64,000 nt of DNA, from positions 72,987,315-73,051,314 of the forward strand of contig CM054116.1 of NCBI GenBank assembly GCA_028673005.1. Reading direction: 5' to 3'. Below, piece by piece: positions 26,257 through 38,400 of this stretch. The notes under the pieces are model-generated. The model was given only the letters and a program-made list of their open reading frames with translations. It ran no database searches and had not been told where the DNA came from. The stretch's first letter is position 1. Every line of letters starts with the position of its first letter. The stretch comes from Tanypteryx hageni. Its lineage: Eukaryota; Arthropoda; Insecta; Odonata; Petaluridae. The position numbers and the translations under genes were made by a program.

Positions 26257-27236
26257 CTAAAAAGACGGAAAATTTTAAGTATTTTCTATTGCGATCCAGA
26301 TGATACTCAACCAAAACAGATTTATTTAATTGGTTAATGGAAAGCAAATGAAATGTGTCATTTCTATTAAAATATAGAAATTCCAATACCAACCTTTTTT
26401 ATTTAATGCTCATCAAAACAATAAAATTATAAATTAAGAGATGCTATTTCTATATAAGGGTGATAACAAAATCGACTTACGTAAATCAACATTGCAAAGG
26501 ATAAAAATAAAATATGTAATTAAATCATCAATTTACACTGATTCCGGGCATTGTTTTGCTCGCGTTAACAATCAACTTTATCTCCGTTATGGAAAAGACA
26601 AATTTAGCACTATAAACTCACAATACCTACTACAAAAAACTCAACATGATGGCTTGCTACATGTAACATTGTGATCAACGATATAATATATGCAATAATT
26701 ACCGGAGGGATATTCTAATGGAATATAAATTACTAATTACGTTACACAAAATGCTTTTCAGTTAGAACATTAAAAAAAAATTAATGAAAATAAATTTCTC
26801 CTACAAAAATGAAATCAGTATTGTGACTGCTCGTTTAAAAGTAAAATGTTGTTTACGATAAATAAAGGAAATAATACATCGCTCATGAAAAAAATTAACT
26901 CATACTTGACTCTGGTAACTAAATAAATGAAGATACTAATCAAAATTACATACACGGGAATAAAAAGCAAACAACAATCGATTTCAAAGAGATGCAAAAG
27001 GAGTATTTTTGAATAAATAATGCGGAATTATCGACACAAACAGCCTCTAATTGTAGAAAAATCAGAAAAATTGAGCCTATCACTGCATTAATTTTTAAGC
27101 AATGACAAAATGGTACGCAGAAAATAATTGGAATTAATTTAAGGACATTTACTCACCAGCAATTCAGCTTCTTAATCGATGCTAGGTCTGAGGCCCGAGA
27201 ACGAGCAATTACCATTTCTTCTGTTAGTCTAGCCAT
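26191..27236 (-). CDS. CFAP410: CFAP410 (C21orf2-like) leucine-rich-repeat ciliary protein, 5' end (two exons)
   Basis: Exon 1 (27157-27236) starts at ATG and encodes MARLTEEMVIARSRASDL, then ASIKKLNC with a split Trp codon. Exon 2 (26191-26256) continues GSDLADITLLRRMLSVEV. The order 'charged start, S-x-x-x-KKLNCWG, L-x-D-I, S-V-E-V-L-S-L' matches the N-terminus of CFAP410, a basal-body and axoneme protein that starts with an LRR unit. Phases agree (2 into 1, leaving 2). Donors are GTGAGT in both cases. The remaining LRR and C-terminal exons were not found on the minus strand below 26190, so they lie in unrecognised sequence, behind a long intron off the left edge, or are lost. Ciliary genes in insects serve sensory neurons and sperm. 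Confidence 0.8.
26257..27156 (-). other. CFAP410: CFAP410 intron 1
   Basis: About 900 bases of AT-rich sequence between GTGAGT and CTTTTTAG. No repeat or exon was noted. Confidence 0.75.
27157..27236 (-). CDS. CFAP410: CFAP410 exon 1 with start codon
   Basis: 80 nt from ATG (27234-27236) to a GTGAGT donor at 27156. The start fits the family N-terminus, which is only a few residues before the KLNCW block. No longer in-frame extension was needed. Confidence 0.83.
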
Positions 27237-27480
27237 TTTTACAAAATTTTAACAATAATATATATAAATATATATTATCTATTTATGTCGAAGCAACAGA
27301 TGGAAGCCTAGAACGAGGCTCCGCACATCCGCTCAATTTTGAGGTACATTCCAAACTGACCGGTTATCTATATGCACGGTAGGTTGCAGCACTGTAGTGT
27401 AACTACAAAACACGACCACGACGCATTAAAACAAAATCTTGGCGCATGCGTACATGTGTACCGCTCATTCAAGCAAATGA
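27237..27480 (-). promoter_or_regulatory. Probable CFAP410 promoter with NRF-1-like site
   Basis: The 250 bases upstream of the CFAP410 start are less AT-rich than the flanks. At about 27442-27453 they hold GCGCATGCGT, a palindrome close to the NRF-1/ewg consensus found in broadly expressed gene promoters. The transcription start is not determined; the role is inferred from position and motif. Confidence 0.4.
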
Positions 27481-28293
27481 GAATTTTTTACCCTAAAATT
27501 ATAGTACTAATAACTGCCATAGAGCCGAATTCCACTGTTTAATTTCTATCTTTTAACTTTTTGCATTACTATGAAGGCTCTTAATACTTATTTTTAATTG
27601 CGCCCCATAGGGATTTGTATAAAATAGCCGCGTTGGATTCTGAATTATAAGTGCGATTTATACTTTCTTATAATCTCTGCCTATATCTTTGAAACTACAT
27701 CCATAAACTATTCGTACCCATTTAAAATTTGATGTCGACCGAAAAGTCTTAGAAATGTCATTACGGAAGTCATTTTCAAGAGCAATATAATGAGGTTATA
27801 GAAAGGGTATGAAAAGCAGACTGGGTGAAACATTAAAAAATTATGAATTAAATATAACATGGCTATAAATATATAGATAAAACTACAGCTGTAACTTACA
27901 GCATTACGAAAAAACATAGGTTGTTGTGTTAATCCTTTAATTATCGATTATATGAGTAACCTGTTCACACTAAATTATTCTTACGCGAGTTTTCGTGTTT
28001 CAGCAGTAATTTATGCCATTTAATCGAAACAGTTAGGAAGCTGAGATTTTTTAACTCTTTGAGGATGGTATGTGTTCAAACTATTTTATAAACCAACCTT
28101 TTCGAACAAATTAATTTCACCATTCCTACCATTTTATCAACTTTGAGTGAATCAAGTATATACTGAATAAATTTTGGCACCTTTGCTTTGCCTATGTCTT
28201 TATTATAAATACGTACTTGCAATTGATTTTTCAATGTTTACTTGTGTGCTCAAGCCAATCAGTTACTAGAACTTAGCACTAGGTGTGTAATTA

Positions 28294-28754
28294 GGATTGC
28301 CAGATTTCTGAAATCTCAAATCGGAACATTTATATTAAATCAAATTCAAGAAAAAATTATTTTGATTAATTTTGATATAATTAATGGATTGATTTATTCA
28401 AACTACAGTAGTATCAGCACACCACACTATTACATACAGTAAAGCCAGTTTCAAGTGGAGGGTGAGATACACACAAAATAGAAATGAATGGCATTAGGAG
28501 CAAAGGAGATGGACATATAGTGAGCAGTCGCTCACTAGGTTAAGCACATATAATACACTTGGAGCAGAAAAATGTTTATGTGATGGAGGCACTGTATGTA
28601 GCACTATAAAACTAGTCGATGCTAGTTGGTAGCATCCAAATTCCATTAACAATTTTGAGTGTCGAACAATTTTGTTTAAAAAGTGGGACTTTCAAAATAT
28701 GCCGGGACATGGGTAACTTTTATCCCACGAAAATCAGGACACCTGGCAACTCTG
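28294..28754. mobile_element. Probable hAT-like element
   Basis: Ends GGATTGCCAGATTTCTGA and CAGGACACCTGGCAACTCTG form imperfect inverted repeats. The flanks TGTAATTA (28286-28293) and TGTAATAA (28755-28762) agree at 7 of 8 positions, the length expected of a hAT duplication. 461 bp, non-coding. Confidence 0.55.
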
Positions 28755-31492
28755 TGTAATAAATGTATTATACTCAATCTTTATTAACTCTCATAAAATC
28801 TCAGACATTATAGAGACTATACATCAAACTATCTATGAACTGTAATATTCAGGTAAACGCAACATCTGCTCCAGTCAGCTTGAATCAAGGATTGATAGTT
28901 CTTTCATATTTTATTCTATACTTTCCAAAAAATTCAACGACCTATCATCATTTATTAGGTTTGTTTTTAAAATTCTGACAAATATTTTTCAATAAGCCTA
29001 AAGAGCTTTGCTAGCTAGATATATTTGCAATACTAAATGACAGCATCAACTTTTCCATATTATGGTGCCGTCTATCACTGTGTTTACCTTACTAATCATA
29101 AAAGAGTTGATTTAATTTTAATATAATTCTGAAGGATATAAAATATTATTATTAAGGTATCTGACTAATTAAATACTAAAGCAAAAATATATCATACTTT
29201 CTGAAGTGAATATTAGTTGGTGATATTATTCCAGCCAAATATGCTATCAAACAGCTAGGATAGTAATTTGAAGTACATCAAAAATTAACAATATAAATTA
29301 CCATGAGTTAAGGCTTTCTGTTCAGCAAATGAGAAGCACCATAGACAAAATTGTACAGCAATACAATTTTAGGGGCTTTCATAGAGATAGCAGGAAAATA
29401 ATTGCAAATTCAAAGCACCAGATATTACTAAATAACGAGTGCAGTATCCTGTCATCAAGTTAACTTATTTATAACTTCTGCATATTACACAGCAGATTAT
29501 AATTTGTGGTGACTTAAATGAAAAATCAAAATTATTATAAATCATTATGATATCTCCCAGTATAATCCTGCAATAAAATTGATATCCTGTGGGTTATACA
29601 TCCCATTCTTTGAAACAAATTCAAAATTATAGCACCTCCACTTTCTTACTAAATTCTTACCAAATAAGAACGTGGAAGGAAAACCAAACCAACCCCCAAA
29701 CCAACCCTACCCAATGGAGAGTGCAAATATGAGCTTGGATTGTTTCACAAACCCCCACATTGAGGTTTTGTTGCAGTCCATAAAGGGGGCTGCTGTCCCC
29801 TTAAACCCCCGCATTCCCCCGGATTGGGGGTTAGATTCGTTCTATTTCCTCCCCCGTGTTGGATTACGTGGTAGACAAAATTAGACACAAATATGCAACA
29901 ATTTTAGATATATACAAGCATAATTTAATATTCTAAAAAATGGGTTGTATAACCCACAAGATCCTAAAACTGTTACATGATATTCCAGATGATGTGGAAA
30001 TGTTTGAAGAAAATTTATCAAAAACATCAAGGCTAACTTTCAGTAAAATATAATACAGTATAATGAATAACCCTCTATGTAGGAAAAAAAATATTTGTAC
30101 GTAATAGACCTTTCAATAATATTATTATGCAATAAAATTCTTCAATTCAACAGTTTAAAAGTAGAGTTTTCATTCTGTCATTGAGGAAAGTAAATTGAGA
30201 ATTTTATATTATAATTTATAAAAATAAAAAACTAGGGACTTTTTAAAAATAACTCCATTTAATAGCTTAATTATTCTGAAATACATTTCAAAATACTGCA
30301 TTCTCTAATTGAAAATTAAGGCTAAGATCATAATTAATGATGAAAACATCAAAATCTAGGAACTGAAGACCTAAAATAAAATTAAAAACAATACTACTAA
30401 TTTTTCTATAAACTAAACCGAGGAATTTATTGTATAAATTGACAACAACGAAAGTTGTAACTCTGGTTTTAAACAGAGGTTACTTCTGAATGAACATATA
30501 TAATACTTTTCATAGTTGTATTAAAAATGAAATGTGCATATTTATAACATCTTAAACAAAAAGTTTTAGATAGCATTATTAGCTTTAGTTTTTATTGCAG
30601 ATTGCAAGTAGAGGTCAACATGCTCAATAATAAATAAATGAAATACTCAGAGAGGTTATACAAATTTGAAGATTATTTTATATAAATTTTCCATATTTCT
30701 CAAAAGAAATACATCAATCAGTAAGAATAATGTGGAAATTAAATTATAGATTATGCTAAAAATTTAATCCATATTTAAAATTGATAAATTGACAAATTCC
30801 ATAAAATGATACCTTAAAGTAGACATTAAAGAAATATGCATTTAACAATGACAGCCACTGCGACATAAGTATATTTTAGCCAATGTCTTGACATAAGAAT
30901 CTTTTACTAGTTTTCATTGTCATCAATATACCAAAGAGATTGACATGTTACACAGAAAACATGTATGTTTTTCCATATTTACAGAAGGTTTTCAGCATAA
31001 TTCTAATACTGCATGAATCACTTCAAACCACTTATCACACAAAAACAGTATTTCCATCACAGTCTGCTAAGACACATAGATTGAGCCCATTAACTGAGCT
31101 AATTCACTATGCCATTTACTTGAATCAACATGATACAGAAAGAAATCCTAATTACTTAACATCATTTATATATAAAAACAAAATTCCAAAATTTCTTCCT
31201 TAAAAATGGCAATATGTGAGTATTAAATTATTTCTCCTCTTCTATTAATGCAGCTTTTCCACCAGCCAGATAATTCATGAACACATTCAAAGTGTTTAAA
31301 TGACTTAAATATTTGAACACATATTAAAGGCATTCATCGTAAAGCAGATTTTATGACCATTGTGACAGCAATAACAATTGTTGGTTTTTCAATAAAAAAA
31401 TCATTAAAAAGTCAAATACAATTTCAGATCATCTGCCACAAGACATTTTCGAGTAACTTCAAATACTATATTCCCCAAAAAAGGTGAAATAA
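28755..31492. other. Intergenic region / PPIP5K 3' UTR
   Basis: AT-rich with no coding signal. The PPIP5K transcript must end here; minus-strand AATAAA copies at 30591-30596 and 30426-30431 are candidates, but neither is proven. Confidence 0.45.
29670..29880. other. C-rich island (G-rich on minus strand)
   Basis: Inside AT-rich DNA, this stretch has at least five runs of four or more C (29753 to 29853) and on the minus strand reads GGGGGAATGCGGGGG, then TTTAAGGGG. It may form a G-quadruplex in minus-strand RNA, beyond the PPIP5K stop. No exon is supported. Confidence 0.4.
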
Positions 31493-32415
31493 TCATTGAG
31501 TTGATTCTTCTTCTTTCGTTTTATTACCGCTCTTAGAGGGGGAAATTTCTGCAGAAATATCTTCATATATAACTACTGCTTCACTGATTTCTTCCACAAC
31601 CGTGATATCCAAGTCTTCAGCCTCTTCTGCTTCTTCATAATCCTCCTCTTCTCCCAATATTTCCTCAGCAGTTCCAGATGGAGGTGTCGATGAACCTTCT
31701 GGAGAAATTAGCTCTCTTTGCTCACCAGCATCGAGTAAAATCCCAGCACTCCCCAAATCTTCTCCATCTCCCATTTCTATTGACAAACCACTATAAATGG
31801 GAAGCCTTGAACCAGAAGCTTCTGATCTGAGAGAATTATTGTCAGCTGAACAGGGCTTGACAGAAGGGTGGCAAGATGAGTAAGAAGATGAAAATGTTGT
31901 GGTCGTATCAGAGGGAGAAATGACACCTGTAGGGTGAGCAGAAGTCCTTCCTGAAGACACACTTCCAGCCACATAGGATGGAGTACTGGGAGTGGTGGTT
32001 GAGGAGTGATAACCAGTTGGAGTATATGCAGTGAAGGTGCTCCCGCCAATAACCAACGAAGATACAGATGATTCGAGAGTGGGAGTAGCAGATAAGGAGC
32101 GTGCATATGTCATTCTTTCTAAGCCGCTCCCATTATTTGTCGATGAAGTGATGGTTGTCGTTCCACCTGTTACAACAGAGGATATTACCGCACTGTTTGC
32201 TGGAACCATTCCTTGTTGCGAAGGTTGCTGAGACTCCATAGAAAGCTGCGGGAGATATTCTGGAGAGGGACGCCTAGCAACAGCTGCAGATGAGGTGTTT
32301 CGTGCTGATGCAGAAAAAAGGTAGAGGTCGAGGGAAGAGGAGGAGGAACAGCCATTGGGAGACGAGGGACCTGAACTGCTTGACACAAAAGAAGGAGGAC
32401 CACTCCATCCAATGC
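31493..32415 (-). CDS. PPIP5K: PPIP5K exon 14: Ser/Thr-rich terminal exon and stop
   Basis: 923 nt of open frame ending in TGA at 31493-31495. The acceptor is GCAAAG after a CT-rich tract. It enters with two bases completing a Ser codon from exon 13. The product is rich in Ser, Thr, Gly and Pro, and ends in an acidic stretch ([18 protein letters not shown], then KTKEEESTQ). The coding sense is supported by frame length and by matching phase with exon 13; homology could not be judged. An independent gene starting here is less likely because no good start codon opens the frame. Confidence 0.72.
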
Positions 32416-35400
32416 CTTTGCAATTCAAGCAGTTGGGATTAGGAGATTGAGGTCATAGGGATGAAGATTAAATTAATTTATGTTTACATTATATTAAGAG
32501 ATGGTATAAACATTAACAAAAAGCTTATAGAGAAAAAGATTAAAGCCAATGGAAATCATCGGCAGCAAGGATAAGACACAATAAAATCATGTACAGGTAA
32601 AATATAATATGCATAATTTTATGAGTTTTCAAAAAGAATATATATTTGATTTTCAGAACTTTTCTCATTATATTTTATTTTACAAAGAATAATAATGCTT
32701 GCAACTGCATGCCAATAATTTTACAGGATATTTTTCTACAGTTGAGCATAAAATAAAAGGATTATTAGCAACAATTATGTTACCTTAGTTCATTGTAGAT
32801 CCCTTCCAATGTCACCTTAGGGGACATGCAGGATATTCATGCAATAATAATTTATGTATTAGGAATGCAATTACAGCTCAATTCAAAGGAGCACAATATT
32901 GAAGAAAGAGAAGACAAAGCAGGAATATTTACCCAAGTCTACTCTCAGGAAAAAAGACAAAATATGCCTATTAGGTATGGATAAAAAAAAACTCATAAAG
33001 ACCGTAAAACAATGCTTCTAAAAGGATTTGACTTTAAGTTAATTAATGCAAAAAAGCTTTTAACTTAAGAAGCTAAAATATATCAGAAAATACAAATAAG
33101 AAAAATAATTAGTACCAAAATATACATTTCTCACAAATTCTTATGCATATTCTTAGACAAAAATAAGATCATTAATCTAAAGCTTACGACATAAACCCAA
33201 AAATTAAAAAATAATCACAAATCAGCCACATACAGGCGAAGCTCAATTTATGCCATTGAGGATTATGGCATAAATCGAAATTGGCATAAATCAAGTTATT
33301 TTCTGGCAGTATTTGATCATGTACAGTGGCGGCTCCTACCAAAAGGGATAGTGAGATTCATTCCTACCAAACCATTTTAAACCTCAGTAACATCTTTCTT
33401 TATGGTGATGTAAATTCAGTAATTAATTTATTCCTTTATTTAATAATATTTCTTGAATATTATCAATGCAAATAACGTGTTATAAATTTATCATGCAAGC
33501 AATATTGTAAAACTTTTCTATATGTTGATTGCCCAGTGAAAAAAATCGAAATAGTAATCTAGGGACTCCAAAAATATGCTCACGTGCATACACAAAATTA
33601 TGACAAAATGGCCCCACCAGTTAAAAGGCATACGAGCTGGTGCTAATCATATAAATTAAGGGAGTACCATTCCCAAACTTAAAGTCACGAATTGTTCTTA
33701 TTGTAGATTCACCAAGTCCCAATTCTTTCCAAATGTCAATGTTTCTCTCACCACATTAAAACCTTTTAAGAACCTCTATTTTAATTTCTAAGGAAAGAGA
33801 CTTTCTAGCTTTTTTCACGTCCTTTCTCCCCATGTTAGAATCACTGCTAACTCTTTTGAAGCTCATTTCTGCACAACGGGATATATTAAAGAATATTAAG
33901 AAATAAAATCACAGAGGTAAACAACAGTTAAATGGAAAACGTTAGCACTATGAAAGATGGCAACAGTTAAACTGCCAACTGTATACGTATGCCTACTTTT
34001 GCGGTGAAAGAAAATGAACGTGAGACTTCACAATGTAACAGTATGTATAGTATACATTGTATACTTTCTCGGCGAGCGATAGGATGTGTGTTAGACTTCA
34101 CAATGTAACATTCAAAAGTAGAGGAGGTGTATAAGCGAGCAAGATGGCACAAATAGGATGTTATTTGTGAGTTTATTATAAATGGCATTAAAATGAAAGC
34201 GCGTAAATCGGATTGGCATAAATCGAGCGTCGCCTGTAGTAGAATACAAGAAGATACAGAAAACTGGGGAAATGAGAGATTAATTGGTAACTTGTTAAAA
34301 TGCCTTACACAAGTTTTTATGTTATGGTTTGACTGTTGAAAAACAGAAAAGGAATGGTAAAAAAGCAAATTAGAAGAAAGCTGTACTTAAATGTACACAT
34401 TCACAGTAATTTTCTTAAACACACAACAGTTTTTGCTATTTGGGCTGAAAATTTAAGGATATTAGCATAAGGATAAAGTTTAGAGCAAATATTAGATTTT
34501 CTTTTAAATACATGATAAAACCTTGATAACTTTTAATGTCATCATTAATCACATTCTCAACATTTACACATTTTGAAATAAAAAAATTACCAATTTAATT
34601 ATGGAAACAAATATAAAAATTCGTAAAACCACAAGAATCAAAGCCAAAATGATTATTTTTAATATGGCATTGCTGCATGTTAGTTTAAATGAAACAAAAA
34701 AGATGCAAATTGAAATAGAGAACTATTTTGGACAACCACTCCATAACGCATGCAGACTGATCAGTTAATGTCTTTCTTTCTTATATCACTCACTGTTGCT
34801 AGGTGATTGCAACCGTAAGGGTGGAGGATGGCCACCGGGCATTACATCGCGAGAATCCTTTGAATGATGACCACCGGATGAGGCAGACGATGATGCCTGT
34901 GAGGAAGATGATGTAACAACAGCTCTTTGTGAAGAGGGAGGTACAGAACCAGGTGGAAGGGGAGGAGCAGGGTCGTGGGGAGGGGAGGAGAGCGGTGTGG
35001 TACGGAAAAGCGGGGCTGCTGTCATGGCCTGCAGAAACACATCCAGCTGGCGAAGGGAAAGAGCATTATGAAGAGTTTCTAATGGTCTTATCGGAGGCAC
35101 TCCTCCACAACCTTCGATAGCTGAGGTGAACATGCAAAGAAAAGAATAATGACACACGTAAAGTACCAATCGATAAATTTAAATGGAAAAATGATAGTTT
35201 CAAAAGAATTTTATTTTTTTATCCCAGTTCTGTGTAGCATATTATGGAATCAAATGTCAAAACTTTTGATTCATGCATTAACAAGCAATCACTCATTTAT
35301 CCTGGAAACAAAACATGTAAATTATGTTAATAAAATGCTTGTTTAAAAATTCTTACATTGTTAGTAAAACTGCAACAGAAATTCTTCAATATGCAAATAA

Positions 35401-38400
35401 TAAGTTTGCATACGAATAGCTGACACAAAAATTATAATTGTCCTAACTTGCATCTTAACACAGAAAACTGACATGTTAATGTATTAAACATACCATTATT
35501 ATTACTCATTTAAAAAATTTTAAATCATATCATTAGTAAAGCAAACAATGCATCATTTTGCCAAGAGAGTTATGCAGCTCAACTCCGATACTTCATGCTA
35601 TGATACTATACAACAAAAATCTCAATTTATATTTAATTAAAAACTTCCAGATCAGTTAACGTTCATGTAACCAAATGTGACAAATAATGTGATTAAATGG
35701 AGTGATTTCAAATAAGTTAACTCACCGGAAACTGAACCTCCCACATTAGGGATCATATCACTAAGATTAGGAGCGCTGGAAGAGCCGCTAATAACAGCAG
35801 TGCTGAAGAGTCGTCCTGCCCCAGGTCCTCCAAAACCCATAGCCATTCCACGGAAATGGTGATGGAGAAATTGTAGAGCCCCACCCACCCCTCCAAGGGG
35901 CAATAGGCGGAAGTAACCCAGCTGCCCAGACACACTGTGGCGATGGTGGTGATGGTGATGGTGGTGATGTTTCGAGTGAGCAGCCTCACCCTGGGCTGCC
36001 GTGGATGGTGAGGGTGGGAGCTGCCGGGATGAGGATGGGGGACCTGCTCCCGTTTGGGGGGCGGGCACCTCGGGTGAGGACGTGTCGGGTTGGGAGGGCA
36101 AAACAGCCCCAGGGCTCTGACCCACCTCTTCCTTGCCTCCCTCCACCTCCCTACCCGTCCCAAACTCTCCAAAAGGGTGACCCTCCCCATCGCTCACCTC
36201 GGGAGAGACTGGGGAGGCAGGAGATGAATGGTGGTGGAAGGGGGGAAGATTCAAGGTGAGCCACTGCTTATGGATAGCATTGAGGCCCCTATGGTAGGAC
36301 CGATTTGCAGGGTCAAGAAGGAGGAGGATCTGACAATGGCAATGACAATGGAAAGGATTGATATATTGTCCAAAGACAGAGGATTGGTGAGATAAACATT
36401 GCGTGGGACCATGGCAAGATGTTACGAGTGACGAAGGAGGAGATGGCATGATCAATGAGGAAAGATTTTGTGGAGAGCTCTGCTTAGATGTGATGGAAGA
36501 ATTTTTTGATGTTGTAGAATCTGAGGTCATGGGTGAAGAGACGCTGGAGTCAGCTAGCAAGTCTTTGGTGTCAGAGAGCGAAAGCTTGGCATCAGGAGCA
36601 GAGTAAAGCTTATTTGAGGAACCTGAAACACTTGGAGGTGATGGACAAGCATTGCCAGAGCAATCAGATTTTTGGTACTTCGATAAGACTGGCTCAGTGA
36701 GACTACAGATAATGTCATCATTTGAATTGCGAGATGTTATGAGATTTTCTCCACAAGACAAGGAGCGAAACAACTTTTCTGGAGCCGGAGGCAGTAATTC
36801 ATTGGGTGAAAATAAAGATGAAATTGACAGAGTGGAGCCATGTAGCACAGACAACGGTACCATCATTGTTTTCAAAATTGAATAATTTTGCTTACTAACA
36901 TCCTGAACATTAGACTGCACCGTAGATGACATTGATAACTGTGACGTATCCTTAGAAGCTTCATTTAAAGTTTCTCCAACAGTTCTGATGGAAGATGAAA
37001 GCTGCATTTCATGACTTGAAACAGGAACAGATACTTGATTAATATTGGAAACATTACATGGATGCAATTCTGTAATAGCTGCTCCATGTGATTCCGTTTG
37101 ATTGGATTTTTCATTACCAAAATTAAAACTAGAACCCATTGTACCAATTTTATCATTTGATGAAAAGGTAATATCATTTGGGATTTCAGATTGCAAAGAA
37201 GATGAAGCACCATTATGTATCAATTCATCAAGTTTACAGTTTTTTGAGTTACAAGTAGACCTTTGAGACTGGCCACTAAAATTCTGGCAAGAAGCATGGT
37301 TATTATTACCTCCAAATCCTTCTATGCTGTGAGAAACATTGCTTCTAGATGAAGTGGTTGATTCATCTTCTTTAGACTGAGAAAATCCAGGAGAAGATAT
37401 ATTATAAGGCAAAATTCGGTGTGAAACCGGGAGAGCAGCATTGGCAGAAGAGATACAATCAGGAGATGGTGAGTCTGGAAAAACTGGTGGTGGCTTCAAG
37501 CCATGTTTATGGGTGGGCGATGAAGAAAAATTAGAAGCATGGCAGAGACAAGAACAGCAGAGCTTGAAATAACGGCAACAGCAACAATGGCTGCAGAAGT
37601 ATGAAGGACAAAAATGGTAATTGAGAGATTCATGGTTTCCTTGTTTTGATAATGAAAGATAAGGGTGACAGATTAAACAAGGTAAAGGAGAAGTTCCTGG
37701 AGGAGAAGTCCCAATTGATGGGGAGGCATTTGGAGAGGTATTTTCATGCCCTGGACATCCACATTCAACAAAGGTTAATGCGATATAGGGGGATAAGAAA
37801 TTTCAGCAACAGATATCATTGCTCGAGATCAGATACATTATTGATTAGTGCAATAAAAAATGGCCAAATAAAATATTTTTACAGCAAATAACATAGGAAT
37901 GACAGAATTATGAGAAATAAAGACAACACATCAAGACCAAATTAACACGAAAAAAGTACAAAAAATATTTTGTTAAATAAAATCATAATAATAAAACAAA
38001 AGTTCAGAAAATAAAACATAAATAACACAATGTGATCATATTAAATGGTCAAAATATAAAATGTTAAATTTTTTAAGAAACAGGAATTTAAGAGGCACAG
38101 TGAATTAATTATATAAAATCCATATTAACAATGACCATACAAATAAGGACCAGTTTCCAATATTTTCAGTATATATCATTCCATTATTAACCATAAATGA
38201 TGATCAGATATGTTAATGCGTTTTAAATGATTTTGAAGCAAACAAAATTAAATGCAATGTAGAGAGAGAGAGAGAGAAGGAAAGGCAGGGTGATTGAGGG
38301 AAGGAAAAAAATGAAAAGAAAAGAAGGTAGATGACAGAAATGAGTTGTAAAATGAAAAGCTAAGAAGAACATAAAATTAACAAAGGAATAATCATGTTAA

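Noticed and set aside
31777..32412. Other open frames over PPIP5K exon 14
   Set aside because: They are shadows of the Ser/Thr-rich coding frame.
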